Positions 1 to 7,523 of a stretch of 20,341 nt of DNA are shown here, in pieces (within the stretch, counting starts at the first letter, position 1; each line of letters begins with the position of its first letter). Source of the DNA: Campylobacteraceae bacterium. GTDB lineage: Bacteria; Campylobacterota; Campylobacteria; Campylobacterales; Sulfurospirillaceae. The notes under the pieces are model-generated. The model saw only the letters and a program-made list of their open reading frames with translations. It made no database searches and was not told the DNA's origin. Where the stretch lies: the NCBI GenBank assembly GCA_027040375.1, contig JALUMJ010000210.1, positions 1 through 20,341 of the forward strand, in the 5' to 3' direction. A program made the position numbers and the translations under genes.

Positions 1-113
1 GATGCAATAAAATTGCCTTTTTCATATTGATTTTTCAAATAATCTACATGCGATGGTAGTAATTCATCTACTTTTTCTAAATTTACTATATATGTTAACG
101 ATACTATAAACAT
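1..113 (-). CDS. YciI-like protein, N-terminal part (cut by window edge)
   Basis: The minus strand from the ATG at 113-111 is open to the window edge and encodes about 37 residues beginning MFIVSLTYIVNLEKVDELL, followed by SHVDYLKNQYEKGNFIA. This is the typical start of the YciI family (ferredoxin-like fold, DUF YCII), with the conserved beta strand, the LLPSHVDYL helix and the G-x-FIAS strand. An AAGGA ribosome binding site lies 6-7 bases upstream of the ATG (about 119-123), which fixes the start. Biochemical roles in this family are mostly unknown, although some members act as dehydrochlorinase-like or ring-cleavage accessory enzymes. The structured element at 134-325 lies directly upstream and could be in its leader. 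The C-terminal part is outside the window. Confidence 0.75.
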   Translation of the reverse strand, partial: MFIVSLTYIVNLEKVDELLPSHVDYLKNQYEKGNFIA

Positions 114-133
114 ACTAATCCTTTTGTGAGTAT

Positions 134-325
134 AACGGTCGCGCTGAGCACCCCTTAAGTTTAGTTTCAGGAAATCCCGCAGGGTTTTCTGGAAATAAGC
201 TTGAGGGAGTGGCTCCTGTTTTTTGTTGTTCGTAGCGTAGCGTAGAACGAATCAAAAAGCAGGTGGCACACGCTAGTGTGCTCAGCGCGACCGTTGTTCG
301 TGCCCGCGTAGCGGGCACGAACAAC
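134..325 (+). repeat. G+C-rich multi-hairpin element, candidate structured RNA or non-autonomous mobile element
   Basis: This stretch is much richer in G+C than its surroundings and almost every base can pair. A perfect 17-bp outer inverted repeat (134-150 with 279-295, AACGGTCGCGCTGAGCA) encloses a long hairpin at 152-207 with GCA loop (179-181), a second at 215-263 with a 15-base loop made of CGTAG three times (231-245), and a short one at 266-281. It is followed by a perfect 15-bp hairpin at 293-325 with loop GTA. At least five non-Watson-Crick pairs are G.U when read as plus-strand RNA (156/203, 160/199, 171/188, 219/259, 227/249); on the minus strand they would be A.C mismatches. No convincing protein is encoded. 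It could be a structured RNA, a MITE or a single-strand-folding mobile element. Confidence 0.6.
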
Positions 326-564
326 TATTTATTAGTGGACATTATATCACCTTTTGGTATGAATTTCAATTTAAGACAACTATCTATTTATTCCAATTAT
401 GCGGTATTTTTCTAAATTTTACTTAGATTTCTCTACATGTTGCTTAAAATCAAATGGTTTTACTTGTATAATTACGGTTAAAAAGTACATCTTGGGTGTT
501 AATGTTTGGGTATATACATTAAAAGGACAAAGTGTCTTTTTAAAAAGTTTGAGTTATTAAGTAA
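326..564. other. A+T-rich intergenic region with no gene seen
   Basis: Between the hairpin element and the end of the phosphoesterase gene I see no open frame with family resemblance or a ribosome binding site. The only clear structure is the hairpin at 521-541, described separately. ATTAGT at 332-337 is the inverse of ACTAAT at 115-120, so the symmetry around the structured element may extend slightly beyond its hairpins. Confidence 0.5.
521..541 (-). terminator. Probable intrinsic terminator of the pot/phosphoesterase operon
   Basis: A 9-bp stem (521-529 with 533-541, one G.T pair) with a 3-base loop lies 23 bases downstream of the phosphoesterase stop codon. Read on the minus strand, the 3' arm ends in TTTT. 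The stem is A+T-rich, so termination may be weak. Confidence 0.45.
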
Positions 565-1356
565 TCAGCATTCACCTAAATAAAATCTATCTTCATTCAT
601 GTATTCGTGATGGTGTACTCTTGTGTCGCCATCTTTGTTTATATTGATAATTGCATAAGTTGGGTTTTCTTCATTTGTTAAGTATTCTATTTTATTGTCG
701 GGTTTATACGCTACTTGAAAAGTTGTGCTTCTTGTGGAGTGTAGAGATATGCCGTTTTTGGATGAATGCATTATGCGATGGATGTGTCCAAAAGAGATGT
801 GTTTTATGTTTTTATATGGTTTGAGTAAATCCCAAAAAATTTCCCTGGTTTTAAAATCTGCCACAGTATCCATCTCGTGTAACCCACAAGAAATTGGATG
901 GTGATGCATAAATATATATATAAATTTATCTTTATAAATTTCCAACTGATTTTTGAGCCATTTTATACGACTATCACATAATTCACCATAGGGTTTATCT
1001 TCCGCTAAAGTGTCTAAAAAAAGAAAAACTTTATCATCTATCTTTTTTGTATATTGGATAAAACCATCATTTGTAAACTCTGAAAAATATGATTTAAAGA
1101 TATCTCTTTTATCATGATTTCCTAAGATCGGATACACGCTAAGTTTACTGTTTTTTATAACGGTTTGCAGTTTGGCATAAGCCAAGTCTGAGGCGCTATT
1201 GCTCAAATCTCCGGTTATTGCCACAAATTTAGCATCGCTGTGCCATTTTTTTATGCTTTCAAATGCTTTCTCAAGTCTAAAATTTGGGTTAATTCCATAT
1301 AAAGACGGCCGCTCATCTCCTATTAGATGAGGGTCGCTTATCTGAATAAATTTCAA
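565..1356 (-). CDS. GpdQ/CpdA-like metallophosphoesterase (probable glycerophosphodiesterase)
   Basis: A 263-residue calcineurin-like phosphoesterase with the whole two-metal motif set: D8-x-H10, GD49-50, GNHD79-82, H151-H153 and GHIH190-193. Within the class III phosphodiesterase family it resembles Enterobacter GpdQ by eye: LYG near residue 20, the WLKNQL segment, the MHHHP block, and STRSTTFQVAY where GpdQ has STLPGTVHQVPY. GpdQ hydrolyses glycerophosphodiesters to glycerol-3-phosphate plus an alcohol; CpdA relatives cleave cAMP. No signal peptide is visible, so the enzyme should be cytoplasmic. The start is a TTG with a weak purine-rich site upstream, 11 bases after the potC-like stop, so it is the last gene of that operon. 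The importer and glpD-like gene upstream favour the glycerophosphodiester role, but this is inference. Confidence 0.75.
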   Translation of the reverse strand: MKFIQISDPHLIGDERPSLYGINPNFRLEKAFESIKKWHSDAKFVAITGDLSNSASDLAYAKLQTVIKNSKLSVYPILGNHDKRDIFKSYFSEFTNDGFIQYTKKIDDKVFLFLDTLAEDKPYGELCDSRIKWLKNQLEIYKDKFIYIFMHHHPISCGLHEMDTVADFKTREIFWDLLKPYKNIKHISFGHIHRIMHSSKNGISLHSTRSTTFQVAYKPDNKIEYLTNEENPTYAIININKDGDTRVHHHEYMNEDRFYLGEC

Positions 1357-1367
1357 TTTACTTTCTT

Positions 1368-2222
1368 CTACTTTTTATTTCTATTGAGAAACAGTGACAA
1401 TAGAGCAGCTACCGTTATAAAGACTACAATTAAGAAAGAAACTGCGTTTAATATCGGAGTAGAGCTAAATTTGATACGAGAATATAAATCAACTGGCAAT
1501 GTCGGATCTGATCCAATTAAGAATATGGTTGTATTAAAGTTTGAAAAACTAATCAAAAATGCAACTACAAATGCTCCTAAGATAGCCGGTCTTAAAAATG
1601 GAATAGTAACATACCAAATGGACTGCAATCTAGTAGCTTTTAGACTAAGAGCTGCTTCTTCAAGAGTCCTGTCGAATTTTTTAAGTCTAGCACCAACCAA
1701 AAGCATGACATAAGTCGCCCCAAAAGAGAATTGTCCTAGCACAACCAACCAAAAACTTGGGCTCAGAAACGCAATATCCCAACCAAATTTTTGTTCAATA
1801 TAGCTTCCTGCAAGTGTTGAAGATAAAAGTATTGATATACCTAAAATTACCCCAGGAATTACAAGTGGAGTCAAGGCTAAAAAATACAATAAGCCCTTAA
1901 GCCTAAACTTTTCCTCCTCAAAAAGAAGTGCCGCAGCAATACCTACTATGGTAGAGATAGTTGCAACATAAAAAGCTGTTTTGACACTTATGAAGATACT
2001 TTGTATTAGACCATCATCTGCTAGCAAACCTGTTCTTTGATCTGTGTTGGCAAAAAACCAATCTAGCGTAAAGCCTTTCCATGGCAATGCTACAGAGCTT
2101 GAATCATTAAATGCTAATACTGCTATAGCAATAAGAGGCATAACTAAAAAGATGAAAAAACATATCACATAAAATCTATATGTATATTTATATACTGGTG
2201 AATTTGGCAGTGAGCGAATCAT
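1368..2222 (-). CDS. ABC importer permease, PotC family
   Basis: A 284-residue inner-membrane permease of the PotC/PotI family (BPD_transp_1). It starts with a cytoplasmic stretch and a first membrane helix (about 17-38), followed by further helices. The EAA coupling loop reads LEEAALSLKATRLQSIWYV followed by TIPFLRPAI. It pairs with the PotB-like permease to form the channel and docks on the PotA-like ATPase. The ATG overlaps the end of the upstream permease gene by four bases (ATGA), which indicates translational coupling. The family handles polyamines, but also 2-aminoethylphosphonate, iron, thiamine and other ligands, so substrate cannot be read from this subunit. The linked phosphoesterase argues for a phosphate-containing substrate. 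Confidence 0.85.
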   Translation of the reverse strand: MIRSLPNSPVYKYTYRFYVICFFIFLVMPLIAIAVLAFNDSSSVALPWKGFTLDWFFANTDQRTGLLADDGLIQSIFISVKTAFYVATISTIVGIAAALLFEEEKFRLKGLLYFLALTPLVIPGVILGISILLSSTLAGSYIEQKFGWDIAFLSPSFWLVVLGQFSFGATYVMLLVGARLKKFDRTLEEAALSLKATRLQSIWYVTIPFLRPAILGAFVVAFLISFSNFNTTIFLIGSDPTLPVDLYSRIKFSSTPILNAVSFLIVVFITVAALLSLFLNRNKK

Positions 2223-3082
2223 GATCCAACCTTTTCAAGTTTTTGACCAGTTAGCTTTAGTGCTAACCAGATAATACTAGAGGATATCATAAGTAGCAAG
2301 AATCCAAATGCTGCTCCCTCACCCCAGTTAAATGTCGATAAAAACTCATTATATATTTGTTCTGTAAACCAGAGGGAGCTTTTGCCACCCAAGATATCCG
2401 GTGCAACATAATCACCAATAACTAGCATAAATACTATGATTCCACCCGAAGTGATACCAGGCATAGAGTATGGAATGATGATTTTTGTAAAAATTGTCCA
2501 TTTTGTTGCTCCCAAATCACTAGCGGCTTCTATAAGTGAATCATCCAAGCTCTCCAGCGTTGACATGACAGGTACGACCATAAAAAGCATAGAGATATAG
2601 AGTAAACCTATCGACATACTGAAATTTGTATAGAGCATATTTATAGGTTTATCAATCAACCCAATATATATGAGAAACTCATTTATAACACCGTGGTCAC
2701 CTAAAATAATCATCCAGCCATATACTGTTACAAGTTCTCCTACCCATAAAGGTATAAGAAGAAGAAGGGCTAAAAAGCTAGAATATTTCTTGGATATAAC
2801 TTTTGTTAGATAAAAAGCTACAGGAAAAGTAACGATAAAAGCTAAAATTGTTATACCGATTGCATAAGCTGCAGTATTTACAAATGTTAACCAATATATC
2901 TTGCTTTGAAAAAATGCTGCGTAATGCTCAAGAGTAAAAACCTTGCCTCCAGCATCACTGTCGCTTTGAAAAGAGCTTATAAGAAGATCAATGTGAGGTA
3001 AGACTATTAGAATAATAAGCCATAATAGTACAGGTATTATGAGCAGATAAAATGTTATATTAAAACTTTTTTTATTTTCCAT
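2219..3082 (-). CDS. ABC importer permease, PotB family
   Basis: A 287-residue permease with about six membrane helices, the first at roughly residues 10-30. The EAA loop reads LIEAASDLGATKWTIFTKI and then IIPYSMPGI, typical of PotB/PotH. I chose the ATG at 3082-3080 because AAGGA lies 7 bases upstream; a GTG immediately before it is the alternative. The gene begins about 10 bases after the ATPase stop and overlaps the next permease by four bases, so it is part of one polycistron with binding protein, ATPase and second permease. Periplasmic loops differ from E. coli PotB enough that I would not transfer the polyamine substrate. Confidence 0.85.
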   Translation of the reverse strand: MENKKSFNITFYLLIIPVLLWLIILIVLPHIDLLISSFQSDSDAGGKVFTLEHYAAFFQSKIYWLTFVNTAAYAIGITILAFIVTFPVAFYLTKVISKKYSSFLALLLLIPLWVGELVTVYGWMIILGDHGVINEFLIYIGLIDKPINMLYTNFSMSIGLLYISMLFMVVPVMSTLESLDDSLIEAASDLGATKWTIFTKIIIPYSMPGITSGGIIVFMLVIGDYVAPDILGGKSSLWFTEQIYNEFLSTFNWGEGAAFGFLLLMISSSIIWLALKLTGQKLEKVGS

Positions 3083-3092
3083 CACATAATCC

Positions 3093-4145
3093 TTAGTAAC
3101 ATTTTAAATTATCGTAATTTATACCGACCTCGACCGTATCGCCTTCTTCTAGGTTTTCAAATCTTGCATTTTGTGGAAGTGAAATCAACACTTCAGCTCC
3201 ACTTGTGCTTTCAATTGCTGCAACCTTAGTATTTGAGCCATCAAATAGAATTGTTTTTATCTTTACTTCAAATTTACTTATATCAGTCAAATCTTGTGCT
3301 GGAGACAAGATAAAAGCTTCAGGACGAATATATAATACTTCTGGAGTGAAATCCAAACCCGGTCTTTCTAATTTCCACCCATCTTTTGTAGTGATAAAAT
3401 CACCTTCTTTGCTTTTTAATTCAAGCCTATTACTCTCTCCAACAAAACCTGCAACAAAGGCAGTTTTTGGGTTTTTATATAGATTTCTTGGAGTATCAAT
3501 CTGCTCAAATCTTCCTTTATTCATGACAGCTACTTTATCGCTCATAACAAGTGCTTCTGATTGGTCATGTGTAATATAGATAAATGTGGTTCCAAGCTCT
3601 TTTTGGAGAAGTTTTAACTCTATCTTCATGTGCTCTCGTAGTTTTCTGTCTAATGCACCCAAAGGCTCATCAAGGAGTAGAATAGATGGTTTCATAACAA
3701 GGCTTCTTGCTATTGCAACCCTTTGTCTCTGTCCACCAGAAAGCTCTGTTACTTTTTTATTTTCAAATCCTTGAAGACTGACACGAGCTAACATGTCTGC
3801 CACTCTATCAGCCACTTCAGATTTTTTTAATTTTTGTCTTTTAAGCCCAAATGCTACATTTTCTCTTACATTCATCATAGGAAAAAGTGCCAAACTTTGA
3901 AATACTATATTTACCGGTCTCTTTTCAGGTGGAATTCCATTCATGGATTCACCTCTTATGAGTATATCTCCTTTACTCTGCTCTATAAACCCAGATATCA
4001 TCCTAAGTAGTGTAGTTTTACCGCATCCTGAAGGTCCAAGAATTGAAAAAAACCCACCCTCTTCAACATCAAAAGTTACATCTTTAACAGCTGTAAATTC
4101 TTTAAACTCTTTAGTTAGACTTTTTATCTCTAATATTTTATCCAT
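3093..4145 (-). CDS. ABC importer ATPase, PotA family
   Basis: A 350-residue nucleotide-binding subunit with Walker A GPSGCGKT, Q-loop FQSLALFP, signature LSGGQRQRVAIARSL, Walker B LLLDEPLGALD and switch histidine THDQSEA. A C-terminal TOBE-type domain (from about residue 270, with IRPEAF) is typical of PotA/UgpC/MalK ATPases and often has a regulatory role. I place the start at the ATG 4145-4143, which is preceded by AAGGGG; the frame is open upstream for 12 more codons but those residues (HRVFYYIKGQH) match no family. It energises the PotB- and PotC-like permeases downstream. Confidence 0.88.
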   Translation of the reverse strand: MDKILEIKSLTKEFKEFTAVKDVTFDVEEGGFFSILGPSGCGKTTLLRMISGFIEQSKGDILIRGESMNGIPPEKRPVNIVFQSLALFPMMNVRENVAFGLKRQKLKKSEVADRVADMLARVSLQGFENKKVTELSGGQRQRVAIARSLVMKPSILLLDEPLGALDRKLREHMKIELKLLQKELGTTFIYITHDQSEALVMSDKVAVMNKGRFEQIDTPRNLYKNPKTAFVAGFVGESNRLELKSKEGDFITTKDGWKLERPGLDFTPEVLYIRPEAFILSPAQDLTDISKFEVKIKTILFDGSNTKVAAIESTSGAEVLISLPQNARFENLEEGDTVEVGINYDNLKCY

Positions 4146-4241
4146 ATGTTGCCCCTTTATATAATAAAAAACTCTGTGCAAAATTTTTTATTATATACAC
4201 TAGAGATTTAATTCCCTAGTGTATAAATATACTACTTTAGA

Positions 4242-5306
4242 TTATTGTGCAGCTTTTATTTTGTCTAGTGCTTTTGCTTCTATAGCAGCAAATCCTGATG
4301 GAAGAGCATCATACCATTTGATATTATCTATATCTTTTTGTGAGTATGATCTTTTAAAATCAGTTTTAATTTTATCATTAAAATATTTTGGAGCATCTTT
4401 AGAAACAGTCATATAGCTACTTTGGTTTGTAACATATGCAGCATTTTTAGGTTGTAAAATAAAGTTTATCCACTTATAAGCAGCTTTAATGTTTTTAGAC
4501 TTTGCAGGAATTGCAAAAGTATCTATCCAGCCAAGTGCTCCACTTTTTGGGCAAATAAAGTCAATATTTGGATTTTTATCATGAACTTGCCAACCTATAG
4601 CATCCCAACCAGATTCAACTACAACATCACCACTTGTAATAACAGCTTTTTGCGTGTCTCCGCTTGTCCAGTAAGTTTTTACATATTTTTTAGAAGCTAT
4701 TAATTTTTTTGTAACTTTTTCTATAAGTTTCTTATAGGCTGCTTTGTCACTATATAGTGCAAAAGGATTATATCCCATACCAAAAGCTGCACCTATAAGA
4801 ATAGGTCTTTTTAATCTATAAGAAATTTTACCTGCATACTTTGGATTCCAAAGATCAGACCAATCATTAGCTCCTGGAGCTAATTTTTTATTTACAATCA
4901 TTCCTGTAGTTCCATAGATATAAGGAACAGAATAGACTTTGCCATCAACTCCACTGATTTTTTTAGCGGCTTTAACCATAGCTGTTGTAATTTGATTTGT
5001 ATTTACTTTGCTATAATCAATCGCATGATAAATATGAAACTTTTTCTGTACAAAACTGATTCTATCAACACTAGGTTGTGCTAAATCGAACCCACCACCT
5101 CTTGTAGCTCTAAGTTTTGCAATCATCTCTTCATTGTTACTATATGTGACTTTTACTTTTATACCTGTTTCTTTTTCAAACTTTTTGACAAGTGCTTTTG
5201 GTGCATACCCTTTCCAAGTTATTAACCTAAGTGTACCGTTACCAGCATACAAGCTTCCCGCCAACAGCGTTGCGATTGCAACAGATGAAATAGCTAATTT
5301 TTTCAT
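4242..5306 (-). CDS. Periplasmic binding protein, PotD family, with altered ligand pocket
   Basis: A 354-residue secreted binding protein with a signal peptide (about 1-21, ending SLYA). The start is the ATG at 5306-5304, preceded by AGGAG. The fold and order of motifs match PotD: W31-x-x-Y34 (E. coli W34/Y37), S79 (S83), YSVPYIYGTTG, and W260-I-D262 (W255-M-D257). Two features differ. Where E. coli has Y85 there is D81, and the TDDARE segment that carries the polyamine-contacting D168 and E171 is replaced by YRLKRP (163-168), which is basic. That makes a cationic polyamine an unlikely ligand and an anionic one, such as a glycerophosphodiester or phosphonate, plausible. The alignment is by eye. 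It is the first gene of its importer cluster. Confidence 0.85.
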   Translation of the reverse strand: MKKLAISSVAIATLLAGSLYAGNGTLRLITWKGYAPKALVKKFEKETGIKVKVTYSNNEEMIAKLRATRGGGFDLAQPSVDRISFVQKKFHIYHAIDYSKVNTNQITTAMVKAAKKISGVDGKVYSVPYIYGTTGMIVNKKLAPGANDWSDLWNPKYAGKISYRLKRPILIGAAFGMGYNPFALYSDKAAYKKLIEKVTKKLIASKKYVKTYWTSGDTQKAVITSGDVVVESGWDAIGWQVHDKNPNIDFICPKSGALGWIDTFAIPAKSKNIKAAYKWINFILQPKNAAYVTNQSSYMTVSKDAPKYFNDKIKTDFKRSYSQKDIDNIKWYDALPSGFAAIEAKALDKIKAAQ

Positions 5307-5341
5307 ATTTTCTCCTAATAAAATTTTGAGATTTAACTCAC

Positions 5342-5354
5342 AGATGAAATTATA
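5342..5354 (-). promoter_or_regulatory. Candidate -10 promoter element for the binding protein gene
   Basis: A perfect TATAAT on the minus strand (5354-5349) lies in the 82-base gap after the glpD-like gene, giving a leader of about 35 bases before the binding-protein ATG. No convincing -35 box is seen, which is normal for Campylobacterota sigma-70 promoters. It may give the transporter genes higher expression than the two upstream genes. Confidence 0.4.
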
Positions 5355-5388
5355 CAACAGTAATATAACAAAATGGATACATTATGAT

Positions 5389-6969
5389 TTATATTCCATC
5401 ATTTAAGAGCTTCAGTGCTTCTTTTGATTTTAAATCATACACTTCATCACTCCAACCAAAGCACTCTTTTAACACCAATGCTACTCCATATAAACTCTCT
5501 TTAGTAGCATTAAGATCTATGAGTCCTAATCCAACACGACGAACCAAGAAATCCAGAGGATTCTTGACAAATTCATGTTTAACACCATAATAAATCTCAG
5601 CTTTTAAAACTGGATAATTTTTATGGATTTTTTCCTTGCCGAATTTTTGAATAAAATCAACAATAACCAAAGATTGTGAACCATAGGTTTGAATCAAATG
5701 AGTACGCAAATCTTCTTCTAGCTCTAATTTATCTAATTTTTCTTTAATATGTTCTGTATTTATCCTGCTTCCTAGCAATATATAGTTTTTTGTGCAACAA
5801 TTGTGTAATTTTGTATCATCAAATATTTTTTGCAATATATCTACTGTATCTTCAGCCATCTTTCTATATGATGTCCACTTTCCACCAGCTATGCTGATAA
5901 GATTAGATTTTGATTGTTCGATATAGTGTTCTCGCACAAGCCCTTTTGTGTCATCTGTGTGTTTTAGTGATACAAGTGGTCTAAGCCCACACCAAGAAGA
6001 TAGGATGTCGCTTTCTTTGATATCTATACTAAAATATTTTCTCATGTGTCTTAGCAGGTATTCGATGTCCCTAACATCAGCTTTTGGATGTTCTTGTGGA
6101 TGAGATTCTTCATCTGTTGTGCCGACTAAACACTTTCCCATCCAAGGAAGCATAAAGAGGACTCTACCGTCTTGTGTTTTTGGTATCATCAAGCCTTCGT
6201 TGTTGGGTAAAAACTTTTTATCTAAAACGATATGTATGCCAGAACTTGGCTCTACTATATTGTGGACTGATTCATCATCCATTTTTCTTATGCTATCGCA
6301 AAATATACCAGTCGCATTTATGACAAATTTTGTATTTACAGTATATACCTCTTCGCTAGTTTTGTCTTTTATAACTACACCAGATATCTTTTGGTCAATA
6401 TATTTAAAATTTGTAACTTCACTATAGTTTCTGACAATACAACCTTTCTCTTTTGCACTTTGAAGAAGAGCTAAAGCCATCCTAGCATCGTTAAATGCTC
6501 CATCAAAATACCTAACCCCACCCTTCAATCCATCTTTTTTTACAGCAGGAAATATATCCATTATCTGTTTTTTCCCAACTATCCCAGTGCGCCCCAAGCT
6601 TTTTTTACCAGAAATCAAATCATAAAGAAACAATCCAGCGTAGATATAAGGTATCTCATACCATTTGTAAAGTGGCGTAACAAGAGTTATGGAATGTGCT
6701 AGATGAGGAGCATTGTGTAAAATCCTGTATCTCTCTTTAAGCCCTTCTTTAACTAAATCGTACTGACTTTTGTCTAGTGTTTTTACTGCGGCTTCTAGAT
6801 ACCTAACACCACCATGAACTAACTTGGTGCTTCTACTGCTTGTGCCCTCAGCAAAATCATTTTTTTCTAAAAGTAAACATTTAAACCCTCTAAGTGTTGC
6901 ATCAAGTGCTATTCCTGAGCCCGTTGCACCGCCACCAATGATGACGATATCGTATGATTTGTCATGCAT
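5389..6969 (-). CDS. glpD: FAD-dependent glycerol-3-phosphate dehydrogenase, GlpD family
   Basis: A 526-residue flavoprotein that should oxidise sn-glycerol-3-phosphate to dihydroxyacetone phosphate and pass electrons to quinone at the inner membrane. Residues 7-19 hold the FAD dinucleotide-binding motif (IVIIGGGATGSG), followed by LLLEKNDFAEGTSSRSTKLV and HGGVRYLE, the GlpD/GlpA signature. The middle has LVGTTDEE and the C-terminal DAO_C-type domain covers about residues 390-515. Length is normal for bacterial GlpD. Its ATG lies inside the 3' end of the thioesterase gene (8-base overlap), so the two are coupled. No glpK, glpF or glpT is in the window; the phosphoesterase at the end of the gene cluster is the nearest possible source of its substrate. 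Confidence 0.88.
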   Translation of the reverse strand: MHDKSYDIVIIGGGATGSGIALDATLRGFKCLLLEKNDFAEGTSSRSTKLVHGGVRYLEAAVKTLDKSQYDLVKEGLKERYRILHNAPHLAHSITLVTPLYKWYEIPYIYAGLFLYDLISGKKSLGRTGIVGKKQIMDIFPAVKKDGLKGGVRYFDGAFNDARMALALLQSAKEKGCIVRNYSEVTNFKYIDQKISGVVIKDKTSEEVYTVNTKFVINATGIFCDSIRKMDDESVHNIVEPSSGIHIVLDKKFLPNNEGLMIPKTQDGRVLFMLPWMGKCLVGTTDEESHPQEHPKADVRDIEYLLRHMRKYFSIDIKESDILSSWCGLRPLVSLKHTDDTKGLVREHYIEQSKSNLISIAGGKWTSYRKMAEDTVDILQKIFDDTKLHNCCTKNYILLGSRINTEHIKEKLDKLELEEDLRTHLIQTYGSQSLVIVDFIQKFGKEKIHKNYPVLKAEIYYGVKHEFVKNPLDFLVRRVGLGLIDLNATKESLYGVALVLKECFGWSDEVYDLKSKEALKLLNDGI

Positions 6970-7381
6970 TATTATCTAATCCTAAGGCTATCAAAAGATT
7001 GTCGCTGCAAATCACGGGTGTCTTCTTGCCGTCCTTATCCACTGAGACATAAGTGATATCTGCACTTGTTACATGTACGCATCTTCTTGCGCCTTGAAAC
7101 AATCGCTCAGCAGTCACTTCGACCATAGTTTTTATAGAAGTTCTGCCGACTTTTATAATCTTGGCATAAAAGCTAACTACATCTCCGACAAAGATGGGCT
7201 CTCTGAATTCTAATGAGTTTACTTTTACTGTAACCACGCTATAAAGTGGCAAATCTCTAGTCGCCAAAGAGCCAGCTATATCTATGTGAGACATAATCCA
7301 TCCTCCAAAAATTTTCCCTGAAGGGTTTGTATCTTTTGGCATAGCAACTATTTTTATGCGGGGTTCGCCCATATTGTTCAT
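6962..7381 (-). CDS. yciA: Acyl-CoA thioesterase, YciA-type hotdog protein
   Basis: A 139-residue single hotdog domain. The family signature reads NPSGKIFGGWIMSHIDIAG (residues 19-37), which includes the Asp (D34) that corresponds to the catalytic acid of YciA and related acyl-CoA hydrolases, followed by VTVKVNSLEFREPIFVGDVV. Such enzymes are cytoplasmic oligomers that release CoA from a broad range of acyl-CoAs. GAAGGAG lies upstream of the first ATG; a second in-frame ATG at codon 4 is possible. It overlaps the glpD-like gene by 8 bases. Why a thioesterase is coupled to glycerol-3-phosphate oxidation is not clear; a link to phospholipid turnover is one possibility. Confidence 0.85.
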   Translation of the reverse strand: MNNMGEPRIKIVAMPKDTNPSGKIFGGWIMSHIDIAGSLATRDLPLYSVVTVKVNSLEFREPIFVGDVVSFYAKIIKVGRTSIKTMVEVTAERLFQGARRCVHVTSADITYVSVDKDGKKTPVICSDNLLIALGLDNNA

Positions 7382-7523
7382 TTATTTTTCTCCTTCTTTA
7401 AGGGTAAAGTCTCACCCTGTTACGGCACTATACGCATATAAAAGATACTACCATAAAAGGAGTTATAACTGCCCCAAAAAAATATACAAAATCTATAATA
7501 TAAGGTGTGATTAAAAATCAAAT
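7382..7523 (-). promoter_or_regulatory. Probable promoter and leader of the yciA-glpD gene cluster
   Basis: This 142-base gap contains a minus-strand TATAGT (7432-7427) preceded by TGCG, a fair -10 box, and a short leader with a 5-bp hairpin (AGGGT 7401-7405 with ACCCT 7414-7418) just before the AAGGAG site. I do not recognise a riboswitch class here. No clear terminator for the upstream DUF2461 gene is visible. Confidence 0.35.

Noticed and set aside
115..324. 69-residue open frame on the minus strand through the hairpin element
   Set aside because: Its sequence is just the translation of inverted repeats and has no ribosome binding site or family resemblance.
134..325. Element considered as a CRISPR array, tRNA or integron attC site
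   Set aside because: There are no regularly spaced direct repeats, no tRNA cloverleaf with T-arm consensus, and no attC core (GTTRRRY) or integrase; the hairpins are nested rather than serial.
494..567. TGA after a Cys codon at the end of the phosphoesterase gene, as a possible C-terminal selenocysteine
   Set aside because: The extension after the TGA has no family resemblance, no SECIS-like hairpin at the right distance, and the protein already has the normal family length.
1327..1713. Plus-strand open frame of 128 codons antisense to the PotC-like gene
   Set aside because: It is a shadow of a clear permease gene; the same applies to the other plus-strand frames inside minus-strand genes.
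3093..5306. Straight annotation of the importer as spermidine/putrescine PotABCD
   Set aside because: Family membership is clear but the pocket residues and the linked phosphodiesterase and glpD-like genes argue against assuming polyamines, so no pot gene symbols are given.
7401..7418. Hairpin in the leader of yciA considered as a riboswitch
   Set aside because: Only a 5-bp stem, with no conserved core of a known class such as ZTP, SAM, cobalamin or c-di-GMP; kept only as part of the promoter region.
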